Source: Povalibacter uvarum
GTDB lineage: Bacteria; Pseudomonadota; Gammaproteobacteria; Steroidobacterales; Steroidobacteraceae
Reading direction: 5' to 3'
Length of the DNA: 64,000 nucleotides
Assembly: GCF_014202975.1 (NCBI RefSeq)
Contig: NZ_JACHHZ010000006.1
Location: 434,001-498,000, forward strand
Shown: one piece after another, positions 19,768-28,809 of the stretch
How positions within the stretch are numbered: the first letter of the stretch is position 1
How the letters are laid out: every line of letters starts with the position of its first letter
The notes under the pieces: model-generated
What the model saw: the letters and a program-made list of their open reading frames with translations, nothing else
Told to the model about the DNA's origin: nothing
Databases searched by the model: none
Program-made: the position numbers and the translations under genes

Positions 19768-19840
19768 GAAGGGCGCCGTTGCCGTTAGGCAATCCCGCCG
19801 AGCCTGGCAGAGGATTTCTGCTGCAGCGCCCCTCGGCGAG
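19768..19840 (-). promoter_or_regulatory. SAH riboswitch upstream of ahcY
   Basis: Read on the minus strand, the leader contains GCCGAGGGGCGCTGCAGC, a short hairpin loop, CTGCCAGGCTCGGC, and then AACGGCAACGGCGCCCTTCC. GCCGAG pairs with CTCGGC to make P1, the internal hairpin makes P2, and GGGCGC pairs with GCGCCC as the 3' pseudoknot. These are the conserved sequence and fold of the S-adenosylhomocysteine riboswitch, an on-switch class. It ends about 20 bases before the ahcY start codon, so the pseudoknot may control ribosome-site access or an upstream terminator. Confidence 0.92.
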
Positions 19841-19868
19841 TGGAAGGCAAGTATTCTAACCGTGACCA

Positions 19869-19922
19869 GGGACGGGTGACGTGTGACGGGAAGAAACACC
19901 GTCTTTCCCGTCACTCGTCCCC
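19869..19922. terminator. Long hairpin between metK and the SAH riboswitch
   Basis: The near-perfect inverted repeat GGGACGGGTGACG..TGACGGGAAGA and TCTTTCCCGTCACTCGTCCC surrounds a short loop. It lies 17 bases after the metK stop on the minus strand and just before the riboswitch. It would end or attenuate the metK transcript, letting the riboswitch control ahcY separately. Confidence 0.6.
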
Positions 19923-19938
19923 CGCCACATTCCCTATA

Positions 19939-21126
19939 TCAGCCGTTCGCCGCCCGCTTCACCCCGGCATCCGCGGCGAGTGCGTCGGCCTTATCCGTCT
20001 TCTCCCACGAGAATTCCGGCTCCGAACGACCGAAGTGACCGTAGGCCGCCGTCTTCTGATAGATCGGACGCAGCAGATCGAGCATCTGGACGATGCCCTT
20101 CGGACGCAGGTCGAAGTGCTTGGCGACCAGCTCTTCCAGCTTCTCATCCGACACCTTGCCGGTGCCGAACGTGGTGACCATGATGCTGGTGGGCTTCGCG
20201 ACGCCGATGGCGTACGACACCTGCACCTGCGCCTTCGTGGCGAGCCCGGAAGCGACGATGTTCTTTGCAACATAGCGGGCAGCGTAGGCAGCCGAACGGT
20301 CGACCTTCGACGGATCCTTGCCGGAGAACGCGCCGCCGCCGTGGGGTGCCGCACCGCCGTACGTGTCGACGATGATCTTGCGGCCGGTGAGACCGCAATC
20401 CCCCTGTGGACCGCCGATGACGAAGCGACCGGTCGGGTTGATCAGATAGTTGATCTTCTTGCCGATCATTTCCTTCGGCAGGACGGGCTTCACGATCTCT
20501 TCGATCACGGCTTCGGCCAGTGCGGCGTGCTCGATTTCCGGGTGATGCTGAGTGGACAGCACGACCGTGTCGATTTCCTTCGGCTTGCCGTCGACGTACT
20601 TCACCGTCACCTGCGACTTCGCATCGGGACGCAGCCAGTTCAGCTTGCCGGCCTTGCGCAGCTGCGCCTGGCGCTCGACGAGACGGTGGGAGAGATAAAT
20701 CGGCAGCGGCATCAGTTCCGGCGTTTCATCGCATGCGTAGCCGAACATGAGCCCCTGGTCGCCGGCACCCTGGTCGAGGTTCAGGCCGCGGCCTTCGTCG
20801 ACACCCTGCGCGATATCGGGCGACTGCTTGTCGTAAGCGACGAGCACGGCGCAACCCTTGTAGTCGATGCCGTAGTCGGTGTTGTCGTAGCCGATGCGCT
20901 TGATCGTTTCGCGGGCGATCGACTGGTAGTCGACGACGGCGTTCGATGTGATCTCACCCGCCAGCACGACGAGGCCCGTGTTGCACAGCGTTTCCGCGGC
21001 GACACGCGAGTACTTGTCCTGCGCCAGGATGGCGTCGAGGATCGCATCGGAGATCTGGTCGGCGACCTTGTCCGGGTGACCTTCCGAGACGGATTCCGAT
21101 GTGAACAGAAAGCTTGCGGAGCTCAT
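19939..21126 (-). CDS. metK: S-adenosylmethionine synthetase
   Basis: The 395-residue enzyme makes SAM from methionine and ATP. It shows [20 protein letters not shown] with the ATP-site His-Pro-Asp, [15 protein letters not shown], the P-loop-like [19 protein letters not shown] and the C-terminal HFGR..FSWEKTD. It follows the PfkB kinase gene by 87 bases on the same strand and is read before ahcY. The pair metK-ahcY is common in proteobacterial methyl-cycle operons. Confidence 0.97.
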   Translation of the reverse strand: MSSASFLFTSESVSEGHPDKVADQISDAILDAILAQDKYSRVAAETLCNTGLVVLAGEITSNAVVDYQSIARETIKRIGYDNTDYGIDYKGCAVLVAYDKQSPDIAQGVDEGRGLNLDQGAGDQGLMFGYACDETPELMPLPIYLSHRLVERQAQLRKAGKLNWLRPDAKSQVTVKYVDGKPKEIDTVVLSTQHHPEIEHAALAEAVIEEIVKPVLPKEMIGKKINYLINPTGRFVIGGPQGDCGLTGRKIIVDTYGGAAPHGGGAFSGKDPSKVDRSAAYAARYVAKNIVASGLATKAQVQVSYAIGVAKPTSIMVTTFGTGKVSDEKLEELVAKHFDLRPKGIVQMLDLLRPIYQKTAAYGHFGRSEPEFSWEKTDKADALAADAGVKRAANG

Positions 21127-21213
21127 AAGATTTTCCCTAGGTCTCGTTGCCTGTGAATACGAACGGGTTTAACGATTGAAATTCGGTAGTGGATCCATTG
21201 CGCATGCGATGGA

Positions 21214-22179
21214 TCAGACGCTGGCCTTCGGCGACAGCGGCCGGCCGAAGCTGGCCTGGAAGCGCTCTTCGAACTGCGACGCCGTGAACGTGTGATTCTG
21301 GGTGCCGCGGGTTTCGATCTTGATCGCTCCGATGAGCGACGCGATGCGACCCGTGGTTTCCCAATCGAGGCCGTGCAGCAAGCCGTGAATGAGACCGGCA
21401 CGATACGCGTCGCCGCAACCGGTGGGATCGACGACCGCCGAGGGCTTTGCCGTCGGGATCACGATCTCGCGACCCTTGGTGTAGATCACGGACCCTTCGG
21501 CGCCGCGCGTCACGATCAGCGCGTCGACCTGGCCGGTGATGTCGGAGGCGGAAAGCTTCGCCTTTTCCTGCACGAGCTGCCACTCGTAGTCGTTCACGGC
21601 AACCCAGGTCGCCTGCTTGATGAACGCGCGGAGATCCTCACCACTGAACAGCGGCAATCCCTGGCCCGGATCGAAAATGAACGGGATGCCCGCGGCCGCG
21701 AACTGCGCCGCGTGCTGGATCATGCCTTCGCGGCCGTCCGGCGCAACGATGCCAATCCCGATGTTGCTGGCATCCGCCACGCTGTTGTGGTGGGACAACT
21801 GCATCGCGCCCGGATGAAACGCCCAGATCTGGTTGTCGTCGAGATCGGTCGTGACGAAGCCCTGCGCCGTATGTTCGGTCTCGATCACCTTCACATGCTC
21901 GGTCGGCACGCCGTTACTGGCCATCCAGTCGCCATAAAGCCCGAAATCCTTGCCGACGGTCGCCATGGGCAGGCCGACGTCGCCGAGCAGCTTCAGGTTG
22001 TACGCGATGTTGCCCGCGCAGCCGCCGAACTCGCGCCGCATCTGCGGGACGAGAAAGGAGACATTCAGCATGTGGATCTTGTCCGGGAGGATGTGATTCC
22101 GGAAACGATCCTGGAACACCATGATGGTGTCGAAGGCGACGGAGCCGCAGATCAGTGCGCGTTTGCTGTTGATGGTCAT
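21214..22179 (-). CDS. PfkB-family kinase, probable adenosine kinase
   Basis: The protein is 321 residues from MTINSKRALICGSVAFDTI. PfkB features are FGGCAGNIAYNLKLLGD near the sugar site and DPTGCGDAYRAGLIHGL with the catalytic Asp. It matches the proteobacterial type found next to metK/ahcY and annotated as adenosine or sugar kinase. Removing adenosine would pull the AhcY reaction forward, so adenosine kinase is the best guess. An in-frame ATG at 22200 has no better ribosome site and adds seven non-family residues. It is first in the cluster. Confidence 0.85.
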   Translation of the reverse strand: MTINSKRALICGSVAFDTIMVFQDRFRNHILPDKIHMLNVSFLVPQMRREFGGCAGNIAYNLKLLGDVGLPMATVGKDFGLYGDWMASNGVPTEHVKVIETEHTAQGFVTTDLDDNQIWAFHPGAMQLSHHNSVADASNIGIGIVAPDGREGMIQHAAQFAAAGIPFIFDPGQGLPLFSGEDLRAFIKQATWVAVNDYEWQLVQEKAKLSASDITGQVDALIVTRGAEGSVIYTKGREIVIPTAKPSAVVDPTGCGDAYRAGLIHGLLHGLDWETTGRIASLIGAIKIETRGTQNHTFTASQFEERFQASFGRPLSPKASV

Positions 22180-22852
22180 GTCTGACGAAAAAAACTCCAT
22201 TGAGGAAGGCGCGATCGAATCCGAAGTGCGCCCTGTTGCCTGGCGATGCGGGACCCTGACGGTGACCGCGCGCCCGGGTAACCCGGGTGCGGGCCGGGCA
22301 CGTTGTCTACGCTGCCGGACCCTCGCTGGCGGGGGCGAATTGTAAAGTAAGCACAGGTCGTCCCGCAGCCGATTTCCGGGCTATTGCGACGGGATTTCCC
22401 CTGAACCGGGGCATTTTGCAGGTTGCGGCGCATGGCAAATGCAACAGTCTGCATAAGGCCATAACCGTCGTTCATCGACGCGTTGCCGATGAGGCAACGG
22501 GTCCCTTCCCGTAGCGCAATGCCACGGGGTCGGTGACTGGGCGAGTCGAAAGCGCGCTTCCTGTTGTAGAAGAAAAAGCATCGATGCATCCGATCGAATC
22601 ACGGCCAACGATCGAAGCGCACGATCGGGCACTCCGACCCGAAAGCACTGGCTCCCTGGGAGCCCTGAGTCATCCCCAACGCCCGGACCATCCGTATCAA
22701 CGACGATGCGACCGTCGACGTTTGTCGGCAATTTATGCGCGCCCTTCCTTGTACGGGTTCGCCTTAACACTCCTCGCTGAAACCCTGTCACCCATCCGTG
22801 CGTTAACAGCGGCGACCACCCGTTATCCGGCCCTTCGAAGCGACGCGAATTA
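22180..22852. other. 673-base divergent intergenic region with many palindromes
   Basis: No credible gene lies here. Visible structures are CCCGGGTAACCCGGG (22273-22287), CGTTGCCGATGAGGCAACG (22480-22498), ACGGGTCCCTTCCCGT (22497-22512) and GGCTCCCTGGGAGCC (22650-22664). On the plus strand GGCAA, a hairpin and then CGCAATGCCACGGGG resemble the core of a c-di-GMP-I aptamer, but the 3' part does not fit well. The region should hold the promoters of the kinase/metK cluster and of the diguanylate cyclase gene. Confidence 0.5.
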
Positions 22853-23863
22853 ATGACAGAACCGATCAGCACGTCTGACGTCACTCCGGACGGACATAAT
22901 CCGGAGTCGCCAGAGTCCACGGACGCGGTATCGATACTCATCGTCGAAGACGAAGGCATCGTCGCGCAGGACCTGCAGGAGACCATTGTCAGGCTCGGCT
23001 ACCGGGTAGCAGGCGTCGCGGGCGAGGGCGTCCAGGCGGTCTACATGGCCGACGAGCTGCGGCCGCAACTGGTCATCATGGATGTCGGCCTGCGAGGCGA
23101 CATCGACGGCATTCAGGCGGCCCAGATGATCCAGGAGCGCGCCCGCATTCCAGTGATCTTCCTGACTGGGCATCGCGACCTCGATACGCTCGACCGGGCG
23201 GTACGCACGGGGCCGCTGGGATATCTCGTCAAACCCTTCCAGGAAGTCGAGCTGCGCTGCTCGATCGAAGTGGCGATCCACAAGCACCGGGCGGAGATCG
23301 CGACGCGTGAGCGCGAAGAAGCGCTGCGCCGGAACGCCGATCTGCTCGTCAGCCTGTCGCTGGTCGACGAGCTCACGCAACTGCGCAATCGTCGCGGATT
23401 CTTCGAGCTGGCGGAACAGGCGCTGAAAGTCGCGCGCCGCGAGCGGCACATGCTCGGCCTCTTCTTCGTCGACCTGAATGGCCTGAAGCAGATCAACGAT
23501 CATCTCGGCCATCTCGTGGGCGACCAGGCTCTGCGCGACACCGCCGATGCGTTGCGCAGCACGTTCCGTGAATCGGACATCGTCGCCAGGCTGGGCGGGG
23601 ATGAGTTCGTCGCACTCGCCCATGTCCAGAACGATACGAGCACGCTGCGCGAGCGACTGCGTGAACAACTGGCGGTGCTGAACGCTGGCGCGGGACGGCC
23701 CTACAAGCTCGACGTCAGCATCGGCACGACCCTGGTGAATGCCGCCTCCAACGAAACCATCGAAGCGTTGATCGCGCTGGCGGACGCCGACATGTACGAG
23801 GAAAAGCGCGCTTCGAGCGGCATCCGTTACGTAGGCGACTTCACCAGCACGAGCGGCGTATAG
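22853..23863 (+). CDS. Response regulator with GGDEF diguanylate cyclase domain
   Basis: The 336-residue protein makes the second messenger c-di-GMP under control of a phosphorelay. A receiver domain (residues about 23-145) has the acidic pair EDE, phospho-acceptor Asp in VIMDVGL, Thr in FLTGH and Lys in LVKPF. The GGDEF domain (about 165-325) has an intact GGDEF motif and an inhibitory RESD (RxxD) site five residues before it. It is therefore likely active and product-inhibited. No partner histidine kinase is adjacent. It stands alone after the long palindrome-rich region. Confidence 0.95.
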   Translation: MTEPISTSDVTPDGHNPESPESTDAVSILIVEDEGIVAQDLQETIVRLGYRVAGVAGEGVQAVYMADELRPQLVIMDVGLRGDIDGIQAAQMIQERARIPVIFLTGHRDLDTLDRAVRTGPLGYLVKPFQEVELRCSIEVAIHKHRAEIATREREEALRRNADLLVSLSLVDELTQLRNRRGFFELAEQALKVARRERHMLGLFFVDLNGLKQINDHLGHLVGDQALRDTADALRSTFRESDIVARLGGDEFVALAHVQNDTSTLRERLREQLAVLNAGAGRPYKLDVSIGTTLVNAASNETIEALIALADADMYEEKRASSGIRYVGDFTSTSGV

Positions 23864-23954
23864 CGAGCGAACGGGACGCCCGTCCCGCCTCCGCATGGCT
23901 TAGAGCGCATGCGCGGCTATCATTGGGCCTGCTTCCAGTCATGCCGGGCCGACG

Positions 23955-25505
23955 ATGCCGTTCTCCGCGCCTTCCCCCCTCGATCCTCTTCATTGGCTCG
24001 ATCGCGTGTTGCAACACGAGCCGGGGCGCCCATTTCTCACGACGCCCGGAGGTCGCACGCTGACTTACGGAGACTTTGACAGCCTGTCGTCGCGCCTCGG
24101 GCAGGCGCTGCTGAAGCGCGGCGTCGAGGTTGGCGATCGGGTGACGGCGCAGGTCGACAAGTCGCCCGAAGCAGTCGCGCTGTACATCGCCTGCCTCAAG
24201 GTCGGCGCGGCGTTCGTCCCGCTGAACACGGCGTACACACTCGTCGAGCTCGAGTATTTCCTTGGCGACGCGCAGCCGCGCGTAGCAGTCGTGCGGCCCC
24301 AGACGCTGGCCGACGTTACTCACCTTCCAGCATCGATTCAGTTCGAAACCCTGGATTCGACCGGCGGCGGATCGCTCATGGACCTTGCCGCACAGCCTGA
24401 AAATGCGAGCCTGCCTGCCGCGATCGCGCCTTCAGCGCTCGCCGCATTGCTGTACACCTCGGGCACGACCGGACGATCGAAAGGCGCGATGCTCACGCGA
24501 AGCAACCTCGCTTCGAATGCGGTGACGCTCGCTTCCGCATGGCGTTTTACCGAGCGCGACGTGCTGCTGCACGCCCTGCCGATCTTTCACGTGCATGGAC
24601 TTTTCGTGGCAGTGAACACCGTTATGGCCTCAGGCAGCTCGATGCTGTTCCTGCCGCAGTTCGACGCCGCCGAGATCCTGCGCCAGCTATCGCAGGCGAC
24701 GGTGATGATGGGAGTACCGACTTTCTATACGCGACTGCTTCAGCAGCCGTCGCTCGGCCGGGACGCCGTTCGCGGCATGCGCCTCTTCGTCTCCGGCTCC
24801 GCGCCGCTGCTGCCCGAAACGCACCGCGAATTCCATGAGCGCACGGGTCACGCCATTCTCGAGCGCTACGGCATGAGCGAGACGCTCATGAACACGTCGA
24901 ATCCCTATGAAGGCGAGCGCATTCCCGGCTCCGTCGGGCCCGCGCTGCCCGGTGTCGAAGTGCGAATCACGAATCCCGAGGATGGCGTGCCGCTCGATGC
25001 CTCGGACACGATCGGCATGATCGAAGTGCGTGGACCGAACGTGTTCAGCGGCTACTGGCGCATGCCGGAGAAAACAGCCGCTGAATTCAGGGCCGACGGA
25101 TTCTTCATCACCGGCGATCTCGGGCGCATCGACTCGCGCGGCTATGTCCACATCGTGGGTCGGGGCAAAGACCTCGTCATCACGGGCGGCTACAACGTAT
25201 ACCCGATCGAAGTCGAGGCGGAGATCGATGCCCTGCCCGGCGTCGTCGAAAGCGCCGTCATCGGCGTACCGCATCCGGATTTCGGCGAAGGGGTGACTGC
25301 GGTCGTCGTGACGAAGCCGGGCGCCGCGGTCGACGAGGACTCGGTGCGCAAAGCCCTCCAATCGCGGCTCGCGAAGTTCAAGCTGCCGAAGCGCGTCCTG
25401 TTCGTAACGGAACTGCCAAGGAACACGATGGGGAAGGTGCAGAAGAACGTGTTGCGGGACACTTACCGTGGGTTGTACGGTACGGAGGAGGCGGTTAGCG
25501 GTTAG
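23955..25505 (+). CDS. Malonyl-CoA synthetase (MatB-like acyl-CoA ligase)
   Basis: The 516-residue ANL-superfamily enzyme activates a short dicarboxylic acid with ATP and CoA. Motifs are LLYTSGTTGRSKGAMLTR, ERYGMSETLMNTSNPYEGER, the hinge ITGDLGRIDSRGYVHIVGR and the catalytic Lys in PRNTMGKVQKN. The MNTSNPYEGERIPGSVGPALPGV stretch is typical of malonyl/methylmalonyl-CoA synthetases. The last codons (A-V-S-G-stop) are formed by a heptamer repeat array, so the natural C-terminus may have been replaced. No malonyl-CoA decarboxylase gene is nearby. Confidence 0.88.
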   Translation: MPFSAPSPLDPLHWLDRVLQHEPGRPFLTTPGGRTLTYGDFDSLSSRLGQALLKRGVEVGDRVTAQVDKSPEAVALYIACLKVGAAFVPLNTAYTLVELEYFLGDAQPRVAVVRPQTLADVTHLPASIQFETLDSTGGGSLMDLAAQPENASLPAAIAPSALAALLYTSGTTGRSKGAMLTRSNLASNAVTLASAWRFTERDVLLHALPIFHVHGLFVAVNTVMASGSSMLFLPQFDAAEILRQLSQATVMMGVPTFYTRLLQQPSLGRDAVRGMRLFVSGSAPLLPETHREFHERTGHAILERYGMSETLMNTSNPYEGERIPGSVGPALPGVEVRITNPEDGVPLDASDTIGMIEVRGPNVFSGYWRMPEKTAAEFRADGFFITGDLGRIDSRGYVHIVGRGKDLVITGGYNVYPIEVEAEIDALPGVVESAVIGVPHPDFGEGVTAVVVTKPGAAVDEDSVRKALQSRLAKFKLPKRVLFVTELPRNTMGKVQKNVLRDTYRGLYGTEEAVSG

Positions 25506-25525
25506 CGGTTGGCGGTTGGCCAGAA
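25491..25525. repeat. Heptamer array supplying the stop of the acyl-CoA ligase
   Basis: Units are GCGGTTA GCGGTTA GCGGTTG GCGGTTG GCCAGAA. The TAG stop of the ligase falls inside the second and third units. The array has no visible inverted partner. The terminal GCCAGAA is shared with the arrays at 41002 and 44322. Confidence 0.85.
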
Positions 25526-25563
25526 ACGCTGCCGACCGCGCCCACCAGCGATGGACGAACTTC

Positions 25564-26448
25564 ATGAGCGAACTCTCCAATCCTGCGGTCGAGCTGATCA
25601 TCGTTCCGCCGACGCGCGACTTGGGCGGGTTCGAGGTCCGGCGGGCACTGCCGAATCGCCGCCGTCACATGGTCGGGCCGTTCATCTTCCTGGATCAGAT
25701 GGGGCCTGCACGATTTCCGGTGGGCGGTGGCGTCGACGTCCGGCCTCATCCTCACATCGGTCTCGCGACAGTCACGTACCTCTTCGAGGGCAGCCTCATG
25801 CACCGTGACAGCGAAGGCAACGCCATCGAGATCACGCCGGGTGCGATGAACCTGATGACCGCGGGCCGTGGCATCGCCCACTCCGAACGAACGCCGGCCA
25901 ACGTGCGCGGGCAGTCTTCGCCGCTGTTCGGCATTCAGAGTTGGCTGGCATTGCCGACTGCCCATGAAGAAGTCGCACCGTCGTTCCAGCGCTTCACGGC
26001 CGACAGCCTGCCCGCCATCGAAGACGGCGGCTTACGCGCCCGCGTCATTGCGGGATCCGCTTTCGGCCAGCGCTCGCCGGTTTCGACTGCATCGGAATGG
26101 CTGTACGCCGAGGTCAATCTCGACGCAGGTACGAGCGCACCGTTCGAAGCGGACCAGGAAGAGCGCGGTGCCTACATCGTCGAGGGCGCAGTCGAAGTTG
26201 CCGGCGACATTTTCGAGGCGCCGCAGCTGATCATCTTTCGCCCAGGCGATCGCATCACGATCACCGCAGTCCGCGATTCCCGCCTGATGCTCCTCGGCGG
26301 CGCCGGAATCGACGGCCCACGCTACATCTGGTGGAACTTCGTCTCCTCCAGCAAGGAACGCATCGAGCAGGCCAAAGCAGACTGGAAAGCAGGTCGCTTC
26401 AAGGCGGTGCCGGGAGAGACGGAGTTCATACCGTTGCCGGATCTCTAA
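25564..26448 (+). CDS. Pirin family cupin protein
   Basis: The 294-residue bicupin matches bacterial pirins, some of which act as quercetin dioxygenases or as redox-linked regulators. Family segments are RRALPNRRRHMVGPFIFLDQMG, VDVRPHPHIGLATVTYLFEG (metal His residues) and AGRGIAHSERTP. The C-terminal WWNFVSSSKERIEQAKADW is also characteristic. The start at 25564 is chosen because the longer frame reads through the heptamer array upstream. It may share a transcript with the ligase gene 58 bases before it. Confidence 0.9.
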   Translation: MSELSNPAVELIIVPPTRDLGGFEVRRALPNRRRHMVGPFIFLDQMGPARFPVGGGVDVRPHPHIGLATVTYLFEGSLMHRDSEGNAIEITPGAMNLMTAGRGIAHSERTPANVRGQSSPLFGIQSWLALPTAHEEVAPSFQRFTADSLPAIEDGGLRARVIAGSAFGQRSPVSTASEWLYAEVNLDAGTSAPFEADQEERGAYIVEGAVEVAGDIFEAPQLIIFRPGDRITITAVRDSRLMLLGGAGIDGPRYIWWNFVSSSKERIEQAKADWKAGRFKAVPGETEFIPLPDL

Positions 26449-26455
26449 GAATTAG

Positions 26456-26480
26456 ATGGCGGATAGCGGATGGTGACTAG
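26456..26480. repeat. Heptamer array, left arm of composite element
   Basis: The sequence GGCGGATAGCGGATGGTGAC is followed by TAG. It begins eight bases after the pirin stop. The same left-arm end, GGATGGTGAYTAG, occurs at 35055. It faces the inverted array at 26569-26605 across a REP-like palindrome. Confidence 0.8.
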
Positions 26481-26488
26481 CCCTCGTT

Positions 26489-26558
26489 CGTCACTCCCGC
26501 GCAGGCGGGAGTCCATCCCGGTCGCTCAGATGGATTCCCGCTTGCGCGGGAATGACGG
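26489..26558. repeat. REP-like double palindrome, copy 2
   Basis: The paired hairpins CTCCCGCGCAGGCGGGAG and ATTCCCGCTTGCGCGGGAAT have the same layout as the copies at 4635 and 57262. This copy is nested between two inverted heptamer arrays, making a composite element of about 150 bases between pirin and the SulP gene. Confidence 0.88.
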
Positions 26559-26568
26559 CGGCGTGCGC

Positions 26569-26605
26569 ATTCCGGCTATCCGCCATCCGCTAGCCGCTAG
26601 CCGAC
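26569..26605. repeat. Heptamer array, right arm of composite element
   Basis: After CATTCCGGC come TATCCGC CATCCGC TAGCCGC TAGCCGA. It is the inverted partner of the array at 26456. It ends eight bases before the SulP start codon, so it lies in that gene's ribosome-binding region. Confidence 0.8.
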
Positions 26606-26612
26606 TTCCCCA

Positions 26613-28277
26613 ATGATTTCCCTCCTCGAAGCACATCGCGCCGGACTTCTCTCCCGGGTGCACTGGACACGGAATATCGTCGCGGGAGCGATCGTCGGTG
26701 TCGTCGCACTGCCGCTGGCGATGGCATTCGCGATCGCATCGGGAGCGAAGCCCGAGCAAGGCCTCTACACGGCGATCGTGGCAGGACTTCTCGTTGCGAT
26801 GTTCGGCGGCAGCCGCGTCCAGATCGCCGGGCCGACCGGCGCCTTCATCGTCATTCTCTCGGGCATCACGGCTCAGTACGGCATCGATGGCCTGCAGATC
26901 GCCACGATACTCGCGGGACTCATCCTGCTGTTGCTCGGCATGGCGCGGCTCGGCGCAATCATCCGTTTCATTCCCGATCCGGTCATCGTCGGTTTCACGG
27001 CGGGAATCGCCGTCATCATCTGGACGGGACAGTGGCAGTACTTCTTCGGTCTGCCCGGCGTGAGCGGTGAGCACTTTCACGAGAAGCTGCTGAGTTCGTT
27101 CGCTGCGTTCCCGAAACTGCACATCGCAACCACGGCGATCGCGACGCTGACGCTTGCGGTGGTGATAGCCATACCGCGCATTCCGGGATTCAAACGAGTA
27201 CCGGGACCGCTGGCCGGGCTCGCGGTCGCAACGCTCCTGATGACTCTGCTTCACCCTGAAGGCGTGGCCACGATCGGCTCTGCTTTCGGCGGCATTCCGC
27301 GCACGCTGCCCAGCTGGCAATTCCCCGAGATCACCGCCGCGAGATTGATCGAACTGATGGGTCCCGCCTTCACGATCGCGATGCTCGGCGCGATCGAGTC
27401 CCTACTGTCCGCTGTCGTCGCGGACGGCATGGCCGGTACCCGGCACGACTCCAACCAGGAGCTGATCGGGCAAGGGATCGCCAACATTTTTGCGCCGCTG
27501 TTCGGCGGTTTCGCCGCGACTGGCGCGATCGCACGCACCGCCACGAACGTGCGCAACGGCGGCAACAGCCCGATCGCAGGAATCGTTCACGCGCTGACGC
27601 TGGTGCTGATCATCGTACTGCTCGCACCGCTTGCAGCGGATGTGCCACTCGCGGCGCTGGCCGCGATCCTGTTCGTCGTCGCCTGGAACATGAGCGAAGC
27701 CCGACACTTCACCCGCATGGTCCGACGCGCGCCGCCGGCAGATGTCGTGATTCTTCTCGTCACGTTCGGGCTGACGGTGTTCGTCGACCTGGTCGTCGCC
27801 GTGAACATCGGTGTGATTCTCGCGACTCTGCATTTTCTGCGCCGGATGGCCAGCAGTGTCGACGTGCACCAGCAATCGCCGCAGGAACTGAATCAGGAAC
27901 TCGAACATCGCGGCCTGACGTTGCCGGAAGGCGTGCTGGTCTATTCAGTGGAGGGTCCGTTCTTCTTCGGTGCCGTCGAGAACTTCGAGCGGGCGCTTGC
28001 AGCCACGCATACTGACCCGAAGGCCGTGATCATCCGCCTCAAGTGGGTGCCGTTCATCGATATCACGGGCCTGCAGACGCTGGAGGAAGTGATCCGCGAT
28101 CTGCAGCGCCGCAAAGTGCGTGTTCTCCTTACCGGGGCCAATCCCAGGGTCGCGGGTAAACTCGAGCGAGCCGGCTTGCGCGACGTCATCGGCACGGACA
28201 ACTATTTCGCGACGCTGCCGGAGGCGTTCGCGGCCATCGATGCCGGTCGCGCCCATGAGCCGGGATCCACGACATGA
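26613..28277 (+). CDS. SulP-family anion transporter with STAS domain
   Basis: The 554-residue inner-membrane protein belongs to the SLC26/SulP family, which carries sulfate, bicarbonate or other anions. About 12-14 hydrophobic segments span residues 20-410. The family signature appears as LYTAIVAGLLVAMFGGSRVQ and ISGPTGAF-like IAGPTGAFIVILSG. A C-terminal STAS domain (about 425-545) contains VIIRLKWVPFIDITGLQTLE. The substrate cannot be told; no carbonic anhydrase is adjacent. The stop overlaps the next ATG by four bases. Confidence 0.92.
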   Translation: MISLLEAHRAGLLSRVHWTRNIVAGAIVGVVALPLAMAFAIASGAKPEQGLYTAIVAGLLVAMFGGSRVQIAGPTGAFIVILSGITAQYGIDGLQIATILAGLILLLLGMARLGAIIRFIPDPVIVGFTAGIAVIIWTGQWQYFFGLPGVSGEHFHEKLLSSFAAFPKLHIATTAIATLTLAVVIAIPRIPGFKRVPGPLAGLAVATLLMTLLHPEGVATIGSAFGGIPRTLPSWQFPEITAARLIELMGPAFTIAMLGAIESLLSAVVADGMAGTRHDSNQELIGQGIANIFAPLFGGFAATGAIARTATNVRNGGNSPIAGIVHALTLVLIIVLLAPLAADVPLAALAAILFVVAWNMSEARHFTRMVRRAPPADVVILLVTFGLTVFVDLVVAVNIGVILATLHFLRRMASSVDVHQQSPQELNQELEHRGLTLPEGVLVYSVEGPFFFGAVENFERALAATHTDPKAVIIRLKWVPFIDITGLQTLEEVIRDLQRRKVRVLLTGANPRVAGKLERAGLRDVIGTDNYFATLPEAFAAIDAGRAHEPGSTT

Positions 28278-28732
28278 AGACACCCAAAGCGCACATCGAA
28301 CTGCTCGCCCGCAAGCTGCAGCAACTCTATTCCATCATCCTGCGCACCGAACGCGAATTCGATTCGGGGCCCGCAGGCCTCGCCCTGCTCGACCGGCTCA
28401 TCAACGATCCGGCCTGGGCGTGGCTGCGTCCCGTATCGCTGCTGACGGCCGAAATCGATCATGTACTCTCGCAAGCCCAGCCGCCTACGGAATACGATCA
28501 CGCGGTCGTGGCCGCTCATCTTCGGGGCCTGCTGATGGGCGAAGGCGATCTGCGCAACGATGCATTCCTCGAACGCTATCGACCCTTGCTGCAGCTGAGT
28601 CCAGAACTCGCGAGCGCGCACGGTGAACTGCGGGCACTACTGCGCGCGGCACCGACGGAATCCGCCAACGAAGCGGAACGATTGCACGCGAGACACCAAT
28701 GGGCGATGCGGTCCAAGCATAAAAGCGTCTAG
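28274..28732 (+). CDS. Conserved hypothetical protein coupled to SulP gene
   Basis: The 152-residue protein is soluble, predicted mostly helical and without recognised motifs (N-terminus KTPKAHIELLARKLQQLYSI). It overlaps the SulP stop by four bases (ATGA), so it is translated with the transporter and may support or regulate it. The C-terminus is basic (RHQWAMRSKHKSV). I do not recognise a characterised family. Confidence 0.8.
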   Translation: MKTPKAHIELLARKLQQLYSIILRTEREFDSGPAGLALLDRLINDPAWAWLRPVSLLTAEIDHVLSQAQPPTEYDHAVVAAHLRGLLMGEGDLRNDAFLERYRPLLQLSPELASAHGELRALLRAAPTESANEAERLHARHQWAMRSKHKSV

Positions 28733-28733
28733 A

Positions 28734-28751
28734 TGCCCCTTTTGGGGGGCA
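28734..28751. terminator. Short GC hairpin after the hypothetical gene
   Basis: TGCCCC and GGGGCA pair around TTTTGG two bases after the stop of the gene ending at 28732. No long T run follows, so termination efficiency is uncertain. Confidence 0.45.
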
Positions 28752-28762
28752 ACAGGCTGAGG

Positions 28763-28801
28763 GCAGCCAGCTAGCCTCCAGCCGGCCAGCAATCAGCCAG
28801 A
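28763..28801. repeat. Degenerate heptamer array (GCCAGNN type)
   Basis: The sequence GCAGCCAGCTAGCCTCCAGC continues as CGGCCAGCAATCAGCCAGAG, with GCCNNNN steps mostly seven bases apart. It resembles the arrays at 33628 and 37974 and ends in GCCAGAG like several others. It lies directly before the NhaA start. Confidence 0.55.
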
Positions 28802-28809
28802 GACAAAGA

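Noticed and set aside
22381-22986. 201-codon minus-strand frame before the diguanylate cyclase gene
   Set aside because: It overlaps the GGDEF gene start, has shadow-type composition and covers palindromic non-coding DNA.
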